Part shown: one piece after another, positions 7,502 to 16,990 of the stretch
Layout of the letters: each line of letters opens with the position of its first letter
Position numbering within the stretch: the stretch's first letter is position 1
Source of the DNA: an uncultured Porphyromonadaceae bacterium
GTDB taxonomy: Bacteria; Bacteroidota; Bacteroidia; Bacteroidales; Muribaculaceae
Reading direction: 5' to 3'
Length of the DNA stretch: 38,223 bases
Assembly: GCA_947175695.1 (NCBI GenBank)
Contig: CAMWNT010000012.1
Location: forward strand, 1-38,223
Notes under the pieces: generated by a model
What the model was told of the DNA's origin: nothing
The model's input: the letters and a program-made list of their open reading frames with translations, nothing else
The model's database searches: none
Position numbers and translations under genes: made by a program

Positions 7502-10500
7502 ATGAACCACACTCCCGTCAACCCTCCACCGACCGACACGGCGCGGCAAGCCGCCCCGCAGCCGGACGCCGCCGCTCCCGCCCGCCGGAAGCGACGCAGA
7601 AGAGTGTGGCTATGGCTCTTAGCGACCCTTTTCTGCCTGATCATCGTGCTGCCGATGGCCATTATCGTCGGCGTCTCGTTATGGCTGACTCCGACCCGAC
7701 TGACCGATCTCGTCAACCGCGAAGCCAGCCTCTATCTGAACGCCGACATACATGCCGAAAATGTCGATTACTCCATTTGGTCGACTTTCCCGAGATTCCG
7801 CGTCACAACCGGACACGTCAGCGTCAGATCGCGCACTCTCGACAACGTCACAGCCGATATCCGACGACAACTCCCCGACAGCGCCGACCGCCTCGGTTCG
7901 ATCCGCAGCTTCTCGGGAGAAATCAACGTGGTCGATCTTTTCATGAACCGCTACGTCATCCACGACGTCCGGGTCGACGGTCTCTCCTTCAACCTCGTGG
8001 CCTATAACGATTCGATCAACAACTACAATATCATCCCCTCCTCCGGCCAACATCTCAAAAGAGTGCCCTACATCTCGGCCAACCGCATCGCGCTCAAGAA
8101 CCCCGGCACACTCTCCTACACCTCGATCTCCACCGACACCCGGGCCTCCGTCAGCCTCGCCGATCTCTCGCTGACACGCCTTCACGGACGCGACATCCCC
8201 GCCAATTCCTATCGGCTCGAACTCGGCGGCGATGTGACCGCCGCCTCCGCCGGACTGCGCATACTCGACAAATTCCCATTCTCGCTGGCCGGCAGGCTCA
8301 GTCTGCGCTTCAACCCGTTCGGAGTCGCCCTCTCCGACTATGCCGTCGACCTGGGCGAGATCCACAGCCGCCTTTCAATGTCGGTGGGCATCGGCGACGA
8401 TCCCCGCATCGAATCGTTCGATTATAAGATATCCAATGTCAGCGTGGCCGGTGTGTTAGGCTATATCCCCCGCCGCTACATCCCCTCAATGCAGGAGCTG
8501 ACGGCCGATCTGCAGGTGAGCGCCACGGCACGCCTCACTTCGGCATGGAACCTCTCAAGCGAGACATTCCCCTCGATGGCCATCGATTTCAAAGTCGCGC
8601 CCGGCAATCTGAACTACACTATCGCCATGCCCGACGGCAATCGCCGGATTCCGACCCGACTCGACCTGCGACATTCGGCAATCGACTGCTCCTTTATTTT
8701 CAACGGGAAGCATCCGGAGCAGAGCTATATCCGGATCCCGCGATTCAATGTCGCCGCCGACGGCATCGACATTAATCTCGAAGCCGTCGTCACGCGGCTG
8801 ACAGGGAGTCCGCTCGTGAAAGCACGCATCGGAGTCGGCGCCGACATCGCCCGCGCGATCGCCGCGCTCCGCCGCCCGCTCCCGGTCAAGGCTTCGGGCA
8901 GAGTCAATGTGGCTACGGATCTCAGTTTCAGCGTGGCCGACCTCTCCCCCGCCTCCATGGCCCGCGGGCTCGACAATCTCGCCGTCTCCTCGACAATCGA
9001 CGCCACCGGCCTGAAGATCGCCGCTCCGCAGTGTAGTCTATATTGCGCGGCCGGGAAGGTCAGAGCCCGGATCGACGAATCCGCCGCCCATCTCGGCTCC
9101 GACGGACTGGTGGATCCGGCCGTCGATGTGGCCGTGGCGCTCGCGCAAAGCCGCATCGACATGCCCGACGGCTTCGCCGATATCCCCTCGCTGAAAATCG
9201 CCACCGCGACTTCGCTGAGCGGACGCTTCTCCACCTCGACATTCCGTCAGGGGGGAATCCCGATCTCAATGGAGGCCCACATCGATTCGGCCCGCTTCGC
9301 ATCGCTACGCCGCGGAGTCGATATCAATGTGAGCGATCTGCATCTGTCAGATAAGTCAGGCAACCGCCGAATCCGGTCGGGCGCCGATCTGCTTGCCGAC
9401 CGACTCATGGCCGATGCCCGTAGAATCACGCTAAAAGCCGGCGAGCGAACCCTCAATCTCCACAATCTCGCACTCGATCTGAACCTTCAGGCCCGTAATG
9501 ACTCTTCGCGCGCCCGAGCGGCGATGATATGCGAAAAGCAGGCCGGGGACGCCTCCGATCCGGCTCTCGCCACACTCCGCCACACACCGGAATTCATCAG
9601 CTTCGACGTTCCCGACGCTCTGCGCCGCTTTATCGAAAATTATACCCTGACAAGCCGCGTCAAGCTGCTCCGCGCCGACATTGACGCTCCGGGCTTCTCA
9701 AGCGGTGACAATATCTCGCGTCTTGATCTCTCTATCAACGACGACAGCGTCACGCTGAGCAATCTCGACGCCATGATCGAAAACACGCGCATCAACATGC
9801 GCGGATCAGTCAGTAGGCTGCGCCCCTTCATGCTCGACGCCCCCTCATGCGACAATCCGTTGCGCGTAGATCTCGATCTGAGCCTCGACACAGTCAATAT
9901 CAACGCCCTCGCCCGCACCTATGTGACCGCCAAAGGGGGAATGGACAAGATCCCTCGCCACGACACAGTCACCCCCGACGACTCCATGGCGCTGCTCGTG
10001 CCCCGCAATCTGCTGGCTCGCATTGCACTCTCCGCCCGCGAGACGGTCTACACCAACCTTCACCTCTACAATCTCGCCGCCGACGTCAATCTGCGGGGCG
10101 GCCGGGCCTTCATCCCATGCCTGCGCATCGCCTCCGACTTCGGCAAGGCTTCGCTCGACGTCGACTACGACAGCTCGGATATCGACAGCCTCAACATGCA
10201 GCTCGGCGTGGCGGTGAAGGATATCAACATCGTCAAATTCTTCCGCAAATTCCACGCTCTGCTCGAAATGATGCCGGAGATGAGCAATCTTTCAGGCATG
10301 ATTTCGGCCGAGGCCAGAATGAGCGGCGACATTTTCCCGGATATGTATGTCAATGTGCCGTCGGCTGTGGTCAATGCCGAAGTCGAAGGGCGCGAACTGA
10401 AAGTGCATCAGTCGGAATTCATCCGCAAGATCACCCGCATGATGCTCATACGCACCGACGACGACATCCATATACGCAACATCGACGTCCACGCCCTTGC

Positions 10501-10822
10501 CCACGACAATCTGCTGCAGCTCGATCCCTTCAATTTCGAATTCGACCGCTATCGGCTGACAATGCTCGGAATCAATAATTTCAACGGCGAACTCTACTAC
10601 CATATCGCCGTCGACAAATCGCCTGTGCCCTTCCCCTTCTCGATCAATATCGAAGGGATGTTTCACCATCCCAAACTCCGGTTTGGCGGTCCCGACTACG
10701 ACACATCGCATGCCGAGCGCATCACATCCGAAATCCAGGAGGAAAACTCTTTCAATATGGTGCAGATCCTGCATAAGTTTCTGAGGGCTTTCATAGGGCG
10801 CGCCGCTCGCTCGGATCAGTAA
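7502..10822 (+). CDS. Giant AsmA-family envelope protein
   Basis: 1106 residues from ATG 7502; an upstream in-frame start at 7457 adds 15 residues with no clear leader. The N-terminus is Pro/Ala-rich, then RRKRRRR (about 28-34) and one membrane helix (about 35-62), giving a cytosolic tail and a very long periplasmic part. This opens with the AsmA pattern LVNREASLYLNADIHAENVDYSIWSTFPRFRV and is otherwise repetitive beta structure with alternating hydrophobics. Near the C-terminus are the AsmA_2-like NFNGELYYHIAVDKSPVPFPFSINIEG and a short amphipathic tail. AsmA/TamB relatives bridge the membranes and are thought to move phospholipids outward. That role is inferred from the family. The gene stands alone between two hairpins. 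Confidence 0.88.
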   Translation: MNHTPVNPPPTDTARQAAPQPDAAAPARRKRRRRVWLWLLATLFCLIIVLPMAIIVGVSLWLTPTRLTDLVNREASLYLNADIHAENVDYSIWSTFPRFRVTTGHVSVRSRTLDNVTADIRRQLPDSADRLGSIRSFSGEINVVDLFMNRYVIHDVRVDGLSFNLVAYNDSINNYNIIPSSGQHLKRVPYISANRIALKNPGTLSYTSISTDTRASVSLADLSLTRLHGRDIPANSYRLELGGDVTAASAGLRILDKFPFSLAGRLSLRFNPFGVALSDYAVDLGEIHSRLSMSVGIGDDPRIESFDYKISNVSVAGVLGYIPRRYIPSMQELTADLQVSATARLTSAWNLSSETFPSMAIDFKVAPGNLNYTIAMPDGNRRIPTRLDLRHSAIDCSFIFNGKHPEQSYIRIPRFNVAADGIDINLEAVVTRLTGSPLVKARIGVGADIARAIAALRRPLPVKASGRVNVATDLSFSVADLSPASMARGLDNLAVSSTIDATGLKIAAPQCSLYCAAGKVRARIDESAAHLGSDGLVDPAVDVAVALAQSRIDMPDGFADIPSLKIATATSLSGRFSTSTFRQGGIPISMEAHIDSARFASLRRGVDINVSDLHLSDKSGNRRIRSGADLLADRLMADARRITLKAGERTLNLHNLALDLNLQARNDSSRARAAMICEKQAGDASDPALATLRHTPEFISFDVPDALRRFIENYTLTSRVKLLRADIDAPGFSSGDNISRLDLSINDDSVTLSNLDAMIENTRINMRGSVSRLRPFMLDAPSCDNPLRVDLDLSLDTVNINALARTYVTAKGGMDKIPRHDTVTPDDSMALLVPRNLLARIALSARETVYTNLHLYNLAADVNLRGGRAFIPCLRIASDFGKASLDVDYDSSDIDSLNMQLGVAVKDINIVKFFRKFHALLEMMPEMSNLSGMISAEARMSGDIFPDMYVNVPSAVVNAEVEGRELKVHQSEFIRKITRMMLIRTDDDIHIRNIDVHALAHDNLLQLDPFNFEFDRYRLTMLGINNFNGELYYHIAVDKSPVPFPFSINIEGMFHHPKLRFGGPDYDTSHAERITSEIQEENSFNMVQILHKFLRAFIGRAARSDQ

Positions 10823-10843
10823 GCTGTTGAAGAGGCAAGTTGT

Positions 10844-10881
10844 CGGATCGGCAGAAGCTATTTGCCGATCCGCCGATTTTT
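10844..10881 (+). terminator. Intrinsic terminator after the AsmA gene
   Basis: CGGATCGGCA (10844-10853) pairs perfectly with TGCCGATCCG (10863-10872) around a 9-base loop, followed by CCGATTTTTA. It ends the AsmA transcript and overlaps the probable aroB promoter (TATTAACTTCG just before its ATG). Confidence 0.75.
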
Positions 10882-10897
10882 ATTAACTTCGCACAAT

Positions 10898-11938
10898 ATG
10901 AATCAATCACTCGTCAATGAAATAACGGCGACGGCGGCCACCGTCGCCCCCGACCGCGTATTTATCCTCTCGGATTCGAATGTGGGCCGCCTGGAGGCTC
11001 CGCTGATCGAAGCGCTTAAAGAGCGACTCGATGCCGTCGCATTCACGACTCCCGCCGGTGAGGAAAACAAGAATCTCGCCTCGCTCGAACGTATTCTCTC
11101 ATTCCTCTCCCAATCGAAAGCCACCCGCAAATCGCTGCTGATATGCATCGGCGGGGGGATGACCACGGATATCGGCGGATTCGCCGCAGCCATTTTCAAG
11201 CGCGGCATGCCCCATATCAATGTGGCCACCACGCTTTTGGCCGCTGTCGATGCGGCTGTCGGCGGAAAAACGGGCATTGATTTCAATGGATTGAAAAACG
11301 AAATAGGCGCGTTCAAGCTCCCTCTGGCGACACTCGCCGATCCCGAGAGCTTCGCGACGCTAACGCTCGCGGAGATTCTGTCGGGCTATGGCGAAGTGAT
11401 CAAGACAGCCCTCATCACTTCGGCCGAAATGACGGAGCGCATTCTCGCCGAGTCGCCCCTTGATGCCGACGACGACACCCTCGACCAAGTCTGCCGATTT
11501 TGCCGCGATGCCAAGATGAGTGTGATCGAACAGGATCCCACCGAGAAAGGATTGCGCAAAATACTGAATTTCGGCCACACCGCAGGACATGCCATCGAAT
11601 CGCTGCTCCTCGAGAAAGGGACCCCTCTCCCCCACGGCTCGGCCATTGCCCACGGCAATCTGGTGGCACTCATTCTGAGCATGATGCTCGAAGGGCTCGA
11701 CAAGTCATGGGTCAGCCGCTATGCCCGCTGGCTCCGCGTCTATCCCGCTGCCCGCTTCACATGCGCCGACTACGACCGCATCTGGCAGCTCGCCACCCAC
11801 GACAAGAAAAACAGCTCGCCCGACTCGCTCGCCTATACGCTTATCTCCGCCCCCGGCCGACCGATCTACGACCGTCCCGTCGACCGCCGTCAGCTATTCG
11901 AAGCCCTCGACCTTTATCAGGAGCTATGCGGGCGATAA
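10898..11938 (+). CDS. aroB: 3-dehydroquinate synthase
   Basis: 346 residues from ATG 10898; a 5' extension to 10862 would run through the terminator stem. The enzyme converts DAHP to 3-dehydroquinate with NAD and a divalent metal, the second step of the shikimate pathway, in the cytosol. Visible signatures are PAGEENKNLASLERIL, the NAD-binding GGGMTTDIGGFAAAIFKRG, VATTLLAAVDAAVGGKTGID, the metal-ligand glutamate region SGYGEVIKTALI, and the two histidine motifs FGHTAGHAIES and HGSAIAHG. The last departs slightly from the common HGEAV form. The stop is only 8 bases from the stop of the convergent gene. Confidence 0.96.
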   Translation: MNQSLVNEITATAATVAPDRVFILSDSNVGRLEAPLIEALKERLDAVAFTTPAGEENKNLASLERILSFLSQSKATRKSLLICIGGGMTTDIGGFAAAIFKRGMPHINVATTLLAAVDAAVGGKTGIDFNGLKNEIGAFKLPLATLADPESFATLTLAEILSGYGEVIKTALITSAEMTERILAESPLDADDDTLDQVCRFCRDAKMSVIEQDPTEKGLRKILNFGHTAGHAIESLLLEKGTPLPHGSAIAHGNLVALILSMMLEGLDKSWVSRYARWLRVYPAARFTCADYDRIWQLATHDKKNSSPDSLAYTLISAPGRPIYDRPVDRRQLFEALDLYQELCGR

Positions 11939-11946
11939 AAACCGAT

Positions 11947-13599
11947 TTACGGAGCCGGAGCGTCGTCGATCATGCGCCCGCGAGGGTTGAAGGCCGGCGA
12001 TATGACGTCGAGAGAATCGGCGTAAAGGCGATAGGATGTGCCTGTGAGCGAAAGTATGGTGTGGATGACGTTGGCGGTCGACAGCGGCCGCCGCGCGGCT
12101 GAGACGATGCGTGAGAGCGTCGCTGAGCGGTCGCGCCTGTAGGCCGGATTGGCATAGACGATGAAAGGCACTTCCACATGGGCGCGGTCGCGGCCATGGA
12201 AATCGCCGTCGTCGAATACATTCTCGCCATGATCGGAAAAATAGACCACTACAGTCGGCCTTCCGCGCCGGGCCGCCATGTCGATGATGCGCGCAAGGAT
12301 GAAGTCGGTGTAGCGGATGCTGTTGTCGTATTGCGCGATTGTCAGGGCCTGCGAGTCGGTCAGGTCGGGTCGTCGCACGGCCCGCTTGACGGAATCGACC
12401 GTAAAATAATCGTATTCGGCTGGATAACGCTGCCGATAGCGCATATGCGACCCTATGAGATGCACTCCGGATATCGCAGGGCCGGGAGTCGACGACAGAA
12501 ATTCCTGTAGCGGAGCCAACGTCAGTTCGTCGAAGCGCTTAAGTGTGGCGTCGTCGGAGCTCGTGTTGCCGACAAACTCCACTCGATCGGCATTGCGCAC
12601 CAACGCCACGATATTGTTGCTCCACGTGCCGCTCATTTCCTGATTCGATATCCAGGCGGTGTGATAGTCGGTAGCGGCCAACACATCGAATAGCGAGGGG
12701 CTGCGGAGCCATTCTTCGGCCGGCTGACGGTCGGTCAGGAAGGTGAAGATCCGATTCATGTTGAACGCCGTGGTGGTCGAGGATCCAAGAGCGTCTTGGA
12801 AGATGACGATGCTGTCGGCCATCGCACGCAGGCGCGGAGTCGTGTCGAGAGGATAGCCATAGACCGAAAGATGCCCCCTTGAGGCCGATTCACCGACCAC
12901 GATGATGATATCGGCATCCATCGTGCTGCCGACAGTGGCGCGATAGGGCAACTCACGCTTATGGCTCAGCAATTCGTCGATACGGGCCTTCTCGCGCCGG
13001 GCACTGATCACGGCCTTGGCCGTCTTGCCGAACACCGACAGACTGACCCTTCCCGACGGCAATCCGGCAATTATGAGGATCGCGACAATCACTCCGGCAA
13101 CGGAAGATGCGATCGCGACCATGCGGAAGGCGCGCCATTTCACCACCCGACACCCCCACAATGCCAATCCGAGCACCGCTACGGCGCAGATCAGCCACGG
13201 GCTCGTCGCAAGCCTAACCAAATTGCTCCAAAGCGAAGGGAGAAACTGCGACACTTCCGACGCGTTGGTCTGCGCCATGACTGTCATCATCTTGATCGTG
13301 ATCCCCATGCCGTAGAGATTCCAGCACACGCCGTTGACAACGCAAAGAAGCGCATAGACCGCGACAACGATCCATACGACGACAGATGCCCAACGCCGCC
13401 CTCGGGCGGCGCAAAGCAACGCGACAAACACCGATGCTTTCAGCATGCAGATCAGCAACGCGGCAATCATTGTCAGCCATCCCGGCAGATTGATGATTCC
13501 CGAGCCGACGCTGTCGGCTATTCCGGCCGCCGAGAGCGCGGTCAGCAGTAGCCAGAGACGGACAATCAGGCTATGAAACGCATTGAGTGGGGAAGGCAT
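11947..13599 (-). CDS. Phosphoethanolamine-transferase-like sulfatase, inner membrane
   Basis: 550 residues. About five hydrophobic helices fill residues 1-180, followed by a periplasmic alkaline-phosphatase/sulfatase fold domain. It has the EptA/CptA-like nucleophile motif IIVVGESASRGHLSVYGYPLDTTPRL, where Ser occupies the usual Thr position of GETAR, then STTTAFNMNRI, HLIGSHMRYRQRYP, and the metal motif VVYFSDHGENVFDDGDFHGRDRAHVEVPF. This family transfers phosphoethanolamine to lipid A, core sugars or other glycans, often changing cationic-peptide resistance. The acceptor here is unknown. It starts 8 bases after manC and is the last gene of a likely three-gene operon. Confidence 0.88.
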   Translation of the reverse strand: MPSPLNAFHSLIVRLWLLLTALSAAGIADSVGSGIINLPGWLTMIAALLICMLKASVFVALLCAARGRRWASVVVWIVVAVYALLCVVNGVCWNLYGMGITIKMMTVMAQTNASEVSQFLPSLWSNLVRLATSPWLICAVAVLGLALWGCRVVKWRAFRMVAIASSVAGVIVAILIIAGLPSGRVSLSVFGKTAKAVISARREKARIDELLSHKRELPYRATVGSTMDADIIIVVGESASRGHLSVYGYPLDTTPRLRAMADSIVIFQDALGSSTTTAFNMNRIFTFLTDRQPAEEWLRSPSLFDVLAATDYHTAWISNQEMSGTWSNNIVALVRNADRVEFVGNTSSDDATLKRFDELTLAPLQEFLSSTPGPAISGVHLIGSHMRYRQRYPAEYDYFTVDSVKRAVRRPDLTDSQALTIAQYDNSIRYTDFILARIIDMAARRGRPTVVVYFSDHGENVFDDGDFHGRDRAHVEVPFIVYANPAYRRDRSATLSRIVSAARRPLSTANVIHTILSLTGTSYRLYADSLDVISPAFNPRGRMIDDAPAP

Positions 13600-13607
13600 C
13601 GGATGGA

Positions 13608-14687
13608 TCAGATATACTCGTCGCCGAAGCGATCTTTGACATCGGTCACAATCTGACGAATCGTCTGCTCTTCGCCGACAGGATAAATCAGCAGGGCATT
13701 TCCGGCGTCGGCCACTATGTAGTCCTTCAGCCCGCAGGCCACAACGAGTTTATTGGGGTCAGAGACTGCAAACACCGTGTTGTCGCAATCGCGGAGCACG
13801 AGCCGGTCGTTGCGCACGACATTGCCGCGTTCATCGCGCGGAGCGGTCTCAAACAAAGCTTTCCAGCTTCCGAGGTCGCTCCAGCCGATATCGACTGTCT
13901 CCACATATACGTTGCGCGCCTTCTCCATGATGGCGTAGTCGATCGAATTCGAGGGAGCCGAGGGGAAGACGGAGTCGATGAATCGCTGTTCGTCGGGAGT
14001 CGCATAGAGGCCTTCGCCGCGGTCGAAGACGGTGGATGTCTCCGGATCAAGCGTCGCAAACGCCTTGAGCAGAGCCGACGCCGTCCAGAGGAAAATACCG
14101 GCGTTCCAATAAAACTCACCGCTGGCCACAAACACCTTGGCCAGATCAAGATCAGGCTTTTCAGTGAAGGATTTCACTTTGAAGAAGTCAGGCCAACCCT
14201 CCACTTTCGCGGCCTGCTGGATATATCCGTAGCCGGTGTGCGGCGAGGCGGGACGGATGCCTAATGTCAGCAGGCGATCCCCCTTTTCTACAAAATCGAA
14301 TCCCTTTCGGAGCGCATCGAGAAACGCACCCTCCTTGAGGATCAGATGATCCGAAGGGAGCACGACCATCGAGGCTTCCGGATCGAGTGCGGCGATATGC
14401 CGTGCGGCCCAGCATAGGCAGGGCGCGGTGTTGCGCCGTGCGGGCTCGAGCAGGATATTGGCCTCCGCCACTTCCGGCAGCTGCTCGCGGATGGTCGGGG
14501 CATAGCGGCGGTTGGTCAACAGTATGATACGCTCGGCGGGCACGATGTCGCGCACACGGTCGAACGTCATCTGCAGCAGGCTGCGGCCCGTGCCGAAGAA
14601 ATCAAGGAATTGCTTCGGACGCTCCTCGCGGCTGAAGGGCCAGAAACGCGACCCGACGCCGCCGCACATTATGACACAGTATCTCAT
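13608..14687 (-). CDS. manC: Mannose-1-phosphate guanylyltransferase
   Basis: 359 residues from the ATG at 14687; an in-frame ATG 12 bases upstream is the alternative start. The nucleotidyltransferase makes GDP-mannose from Man-1-P and GTP for surface glycans. The diagnostic motif MCGGVGSRFWPFSREERPKQF is at the N-terminus, followed by LEPARRNTAPCLCWAA, VVLPSDHLI, and FTEKPDLDLAKVF...YWNAGIFLW. It is the short form, without the C-terminal phosphomannose isomerase domain. Next to a phosphoethanolamine-transferase-like gene it suggests a role in modifying lipopolysaccharide or capsule; that link is inference. Confidence 0.94.
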   Translation of the reverse strand: MRYCVIMCGGVGSRFWPFSREERPKQFLDFFGTGRSLLQMTFDRVRDIVPAERIILLTNRRYAPTIREQLPEVAEANILLEPARRNTAPCLCWAARHIAALDPEASMVVLPSDHLILKEGAFLDALRKGFDFVEKGDRLLTLGIRPASPHTGYGYIQQAAKVEGWPDFFKVKSFTEKPDLDLAKVFVASGEFYWNAGIFLWTASALLKAFATLDPETSTVFDRGEGLYATPDEQRFIDSVFPSAPSNSIDYAIMEKARNVYVETVDIGWSDLGSWKALFETAPRDERGNVVRNDRLVLRDCDNTVFAVSDPNKLVVACGLKDYIVADAGNALLIYPVGEEQTIRQIVTDVKDRFGDEYI

Positions 14688-14727
14688 TGCGATAATCAAG
14701 AATAATCAAGTGGTTAAAAATCAGCCG

Positions 14728-16515
14728 TCAAATCGAAGCGGGCTTGAATTGATGCTTCACGCCCTCAACGACATTGAGCATATAGTCGCCCAGTTTTTCG
14801 GCTTCGCCGATAAGGTCCATGAAGAAGATGCCCTCCTGATAGCCATAGACCTTATTGTTGATGTTATAGATATTGTCGTCGCGCAGACGATTGCGGAAGT
14901 TGTTGATCTCACGCTCTTTGTTGTAGGCTGTGATGATCTTGGAGTCTTCCGGAGTCTCCATTTCCTCAAGAATGGTAAGCATGTTGCCCATGGCGCTTTC
15001 CACCATGTCGAACATCAGATCAATCTCCTTCATGACCCCTTGATCGAACTCAACATGCACCTGATTCTTGCGGTTGAGGGTCTTGGCGACATTGAAGCAG
15101 CCGTCGGCGATCGACTCGATCTCCGACACGACTCTCAGCATTCCGGCGATTCTCATCTTACCCTCGGGCGAAAGACGGCCCTCGGCGATTTTATTGAGGA
15201 ATGTGCCGATTTCGATCTCCATTCGGTCGGAGATATCCTCATATTTTTCAAGGCGGGAGTAGAGATGGGTGTATTCCGCTTCGTCTTCGTCGATATGGAT
15301 CAGCTGGCGGGCCATTTTAAGCATGCGGTCGACACGCTCGGCATATACAAGAATTTCTTTCTGAGCCTGCGTGATGTTGAGCTCGGATGTGCCCATCATG
15401 CCGCGACCGATAAACTTGAGCGAGAAGTCTTCGTCGGCGTCTTTATGGCGCGTAGGCATGATCCAGCATACGATCTTGACATAGATCTTGGTGAACCATA
15501 TCATGATGAAGAGGTTGCACGTGTTGAAGACGGTCGGGAACATCGCGAGCGCGAATGCCATCGATGCCTGCGCTTTTGATGTCAGTCCCCCCTCGGGGGT
15601 CAGGAGTGTGGAATCAGCCATCGACATATCCTCGGCGCGGGTGATGTCGATAGGATTGATGCCGGAGAGCCATTGTGTGATATCGGCGACGAGTGTCACA
15701 AACGGCGTGAAGATGATGAGCACGATAATCGAGCCGAGCACATTGAAAAGCACGTGGCCCATAGCTGTGCGCTTGGCCGCGAGATTACCGCTGAGCGACG
15801 CCAGCACGGGAGTGATCGTCGTTCCGATATTGCCGCCGAGGATGATGGCGCAACCGAGTTCGTAGGTGATCCATCCCTGCGAACACATGATGAGGGTGAT
15901 GGCGAATGTGGCGGCCGAACTCTGGGCCACCATAGTGACGATTATGCCTATCGCAAAGAATATCAGCACACTGCCGTAGCCAAGGGAAGTATAGTTAGTC
16001 AGAAAGCGGAGCATTTCCGGGTTTTCTTGGAGATTGGGCACATAATGCGAAATCAGATCCAGACCCATGAAGAGGAAGCAAAATCCTATGAGGAACTCGC
16101 CAAGCGACTTATATGTGGATTTTTTCATGAATAGCATCGGCACTCCCAAAGCGAGCAGCAAGATGCTATAGTCGGAGATATTGACTTCGAATGAGAAGGC
16201 GGAGATAATCCAGGTGGTGACGGTTGTGCCGACATTCGCACCGAAAATGACGGCCATTGCCTGGCCGAGCGACATAAGGCCTGCGTTGACAAAGCTGACC
16301 ACCATCACGGTCGAAGCTGAAGATGACTGGATCAGGGCGGTGATGAGTATGCCGGTCAAGACGCCGGTCACTCTGTTTTTGGTCATGATTCCGAGAATGT
16401 TGCGGAGGCGGTCGCCTGCCACTTTCTGCAGGCCTTCGCTCATGACCTTCATGCCGTAGAGGAAGAGACAGACAGATCCCAAAAGGGAGATGAAGTCGAA
16501 TACGGTATAGTTCAC
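14728..16515 (-). CDS. Na+/Pi cotransporter with PhoU-like domain
   Basis: 595 residues. Residues 1-310 hold two inverted NptA/PNaS transport repeats. Each has a QSSSA-type signature (ALIQSSSASTVMVVSF and VAQSSAATFAITL) paired with GANVGTTVTTW and GGNIGTTITP, which form the sodium and phosphate sites. Several more membrane helices follow, and from about residue 380 there is a cytosolic all-helical PhoU-like domain rich in charged residues. The protein should import inorganic phosphate with sodium. It is the first gene of the run nptA-manC-transferase (40- and 8-base gaps), so phosphate uptake may be co-expressed with surface glycan functions. Confidence 0.93.
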   Translation of the reverse strand: MNYTVFDFISLLGSVCLFLYGMKVMSEGLQKVAGDRLRNILGIMTKNRVTGVLTGILITALIQSSSASTVMVVSFVNAGLMSLGQAMAVIFGANVGTTVTTWIISAFSFEVNISDYSILLLALGVPMLFMKKSTYKSLGEFLIGFCFLFMGLDLISHYVPNLQENPEMLRFLTNYTSLGYGSVLIFFAIGIIVTMVAQSSAATFAITLIMCSQGWITYELGCAIILGGNIGTTITPVLASLSGNLAAKRTAMGHVLFNVLGSIIVLIIFTPFVTLVADITQWLSGINPIDITRAEDMSMADSTLLTPEGGLTSKAQASMAFALAMFPTVFNTCNLFIMIWFTKIYVKIVCWIMPTRHKDADEDFSLKFIGRGMMGTSELNITQAQKEILVYAERVDRMLKMARQLIHIDEDEAEYTHLYSRLEKYEDISDRMEIEIGTFLNKIAEGRLSPEGKMRIAGMLRVVSEIESIADGCFNVAKTLNRKNQVHVEFDQGVMKEIDLMFDMVESAMGNMLTILEEMETPEDSKIITAYNKEREINNFRNRLRDDNIYNINNKVYGYQEGIFFMDLIGEAEKLGDYMLNVVEGVKHQFKPASI

Positions 16516-16572
16516 TGTGGTGTTGATATTGGGTTAAATTATTGCCGACGCGCTCTATGTCGTCGCATACTG

Positions 16573-16580
16573 CAAAATTA
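16573..16580 (-). promoter_or_regulatory. Putative -7 box for the Na/Pi operon
   Basis: Minus-strand TAATTTTGCAG, about 58 bases before the ATG at 16515, fits TAnnTTTG and equals the box before purC and korA. No clean -33 TTTG is seen at 19-21 bases upstream. Confidence 0.5.
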
Positions 16581-16655
16581 CGACATTATTTTGAATGTTT
16601 GGTAATGACGACGCTATTTTTTGTCGCCCTACGGCTCTGATCCCATCCTTTACAA

Positions 16656-16684
16656 CAAGAAAAAGACCGAAATCACTTCGGCCT
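16656..16684 (-). terminator. Intrinsic terminator without an obvious protein gene
   Basis: On the minus strand AGGCCGAA pairs with TTCGGTCT (8 bp, one G-T pair) around the loop GTGAT and runs into TTTTTC. It lies about 390 bases beyond the stop of the WYL gene, so it ends either a long WYL 3' leader or a separate small RNA. Confidence 0.65.
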
Positions 16685-16905
16685 AATTTCTTCAATTAAA
16701 ACAACAATAACAACTTTTTCAGAACGCTTATAGCAGTATATCTTTATCGGATCCGTCGGAGTGATTTGTCGGCATCCTCTGCCCTGAGAGGCAACTGAGC
16801 GTGCTGCAAATCTTTCGCTCTCGGCTGATATCGACTTTCGCCGGCCGGCCGGAGGGGCTGGACTGAATCCGGCAATTTCATATCGTTCTTACGCTAATAT
16901 AACAT
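16656..16905 (-). ncRNA. Candidate small RNA ending at the 16656 terminator
   Basis: Reading the minus strand from about 16905, several short stems occur in order: GCCGGA/TCCGGC, CGGC/GCCG, CCTCT/AGAGG. An outer pair AGAACG (near 16888) and CGTTCT (near 16722) could close the molecule, and a strong terminator follows. This layout is compatible with a 6S-like or other structured RNA, but I cannot match it to a known family. The 5' end is a guess, as no strong promoter is visible. Confidence 0.3.
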
Positions 16906-16990
16906 TGCGGCCCCGACAATGGTTCGCCCGACGCCGAATTTTTTTCGCCTCGACTCGATTAATGGCGATAATTCCCGACAATTCCCGAGC

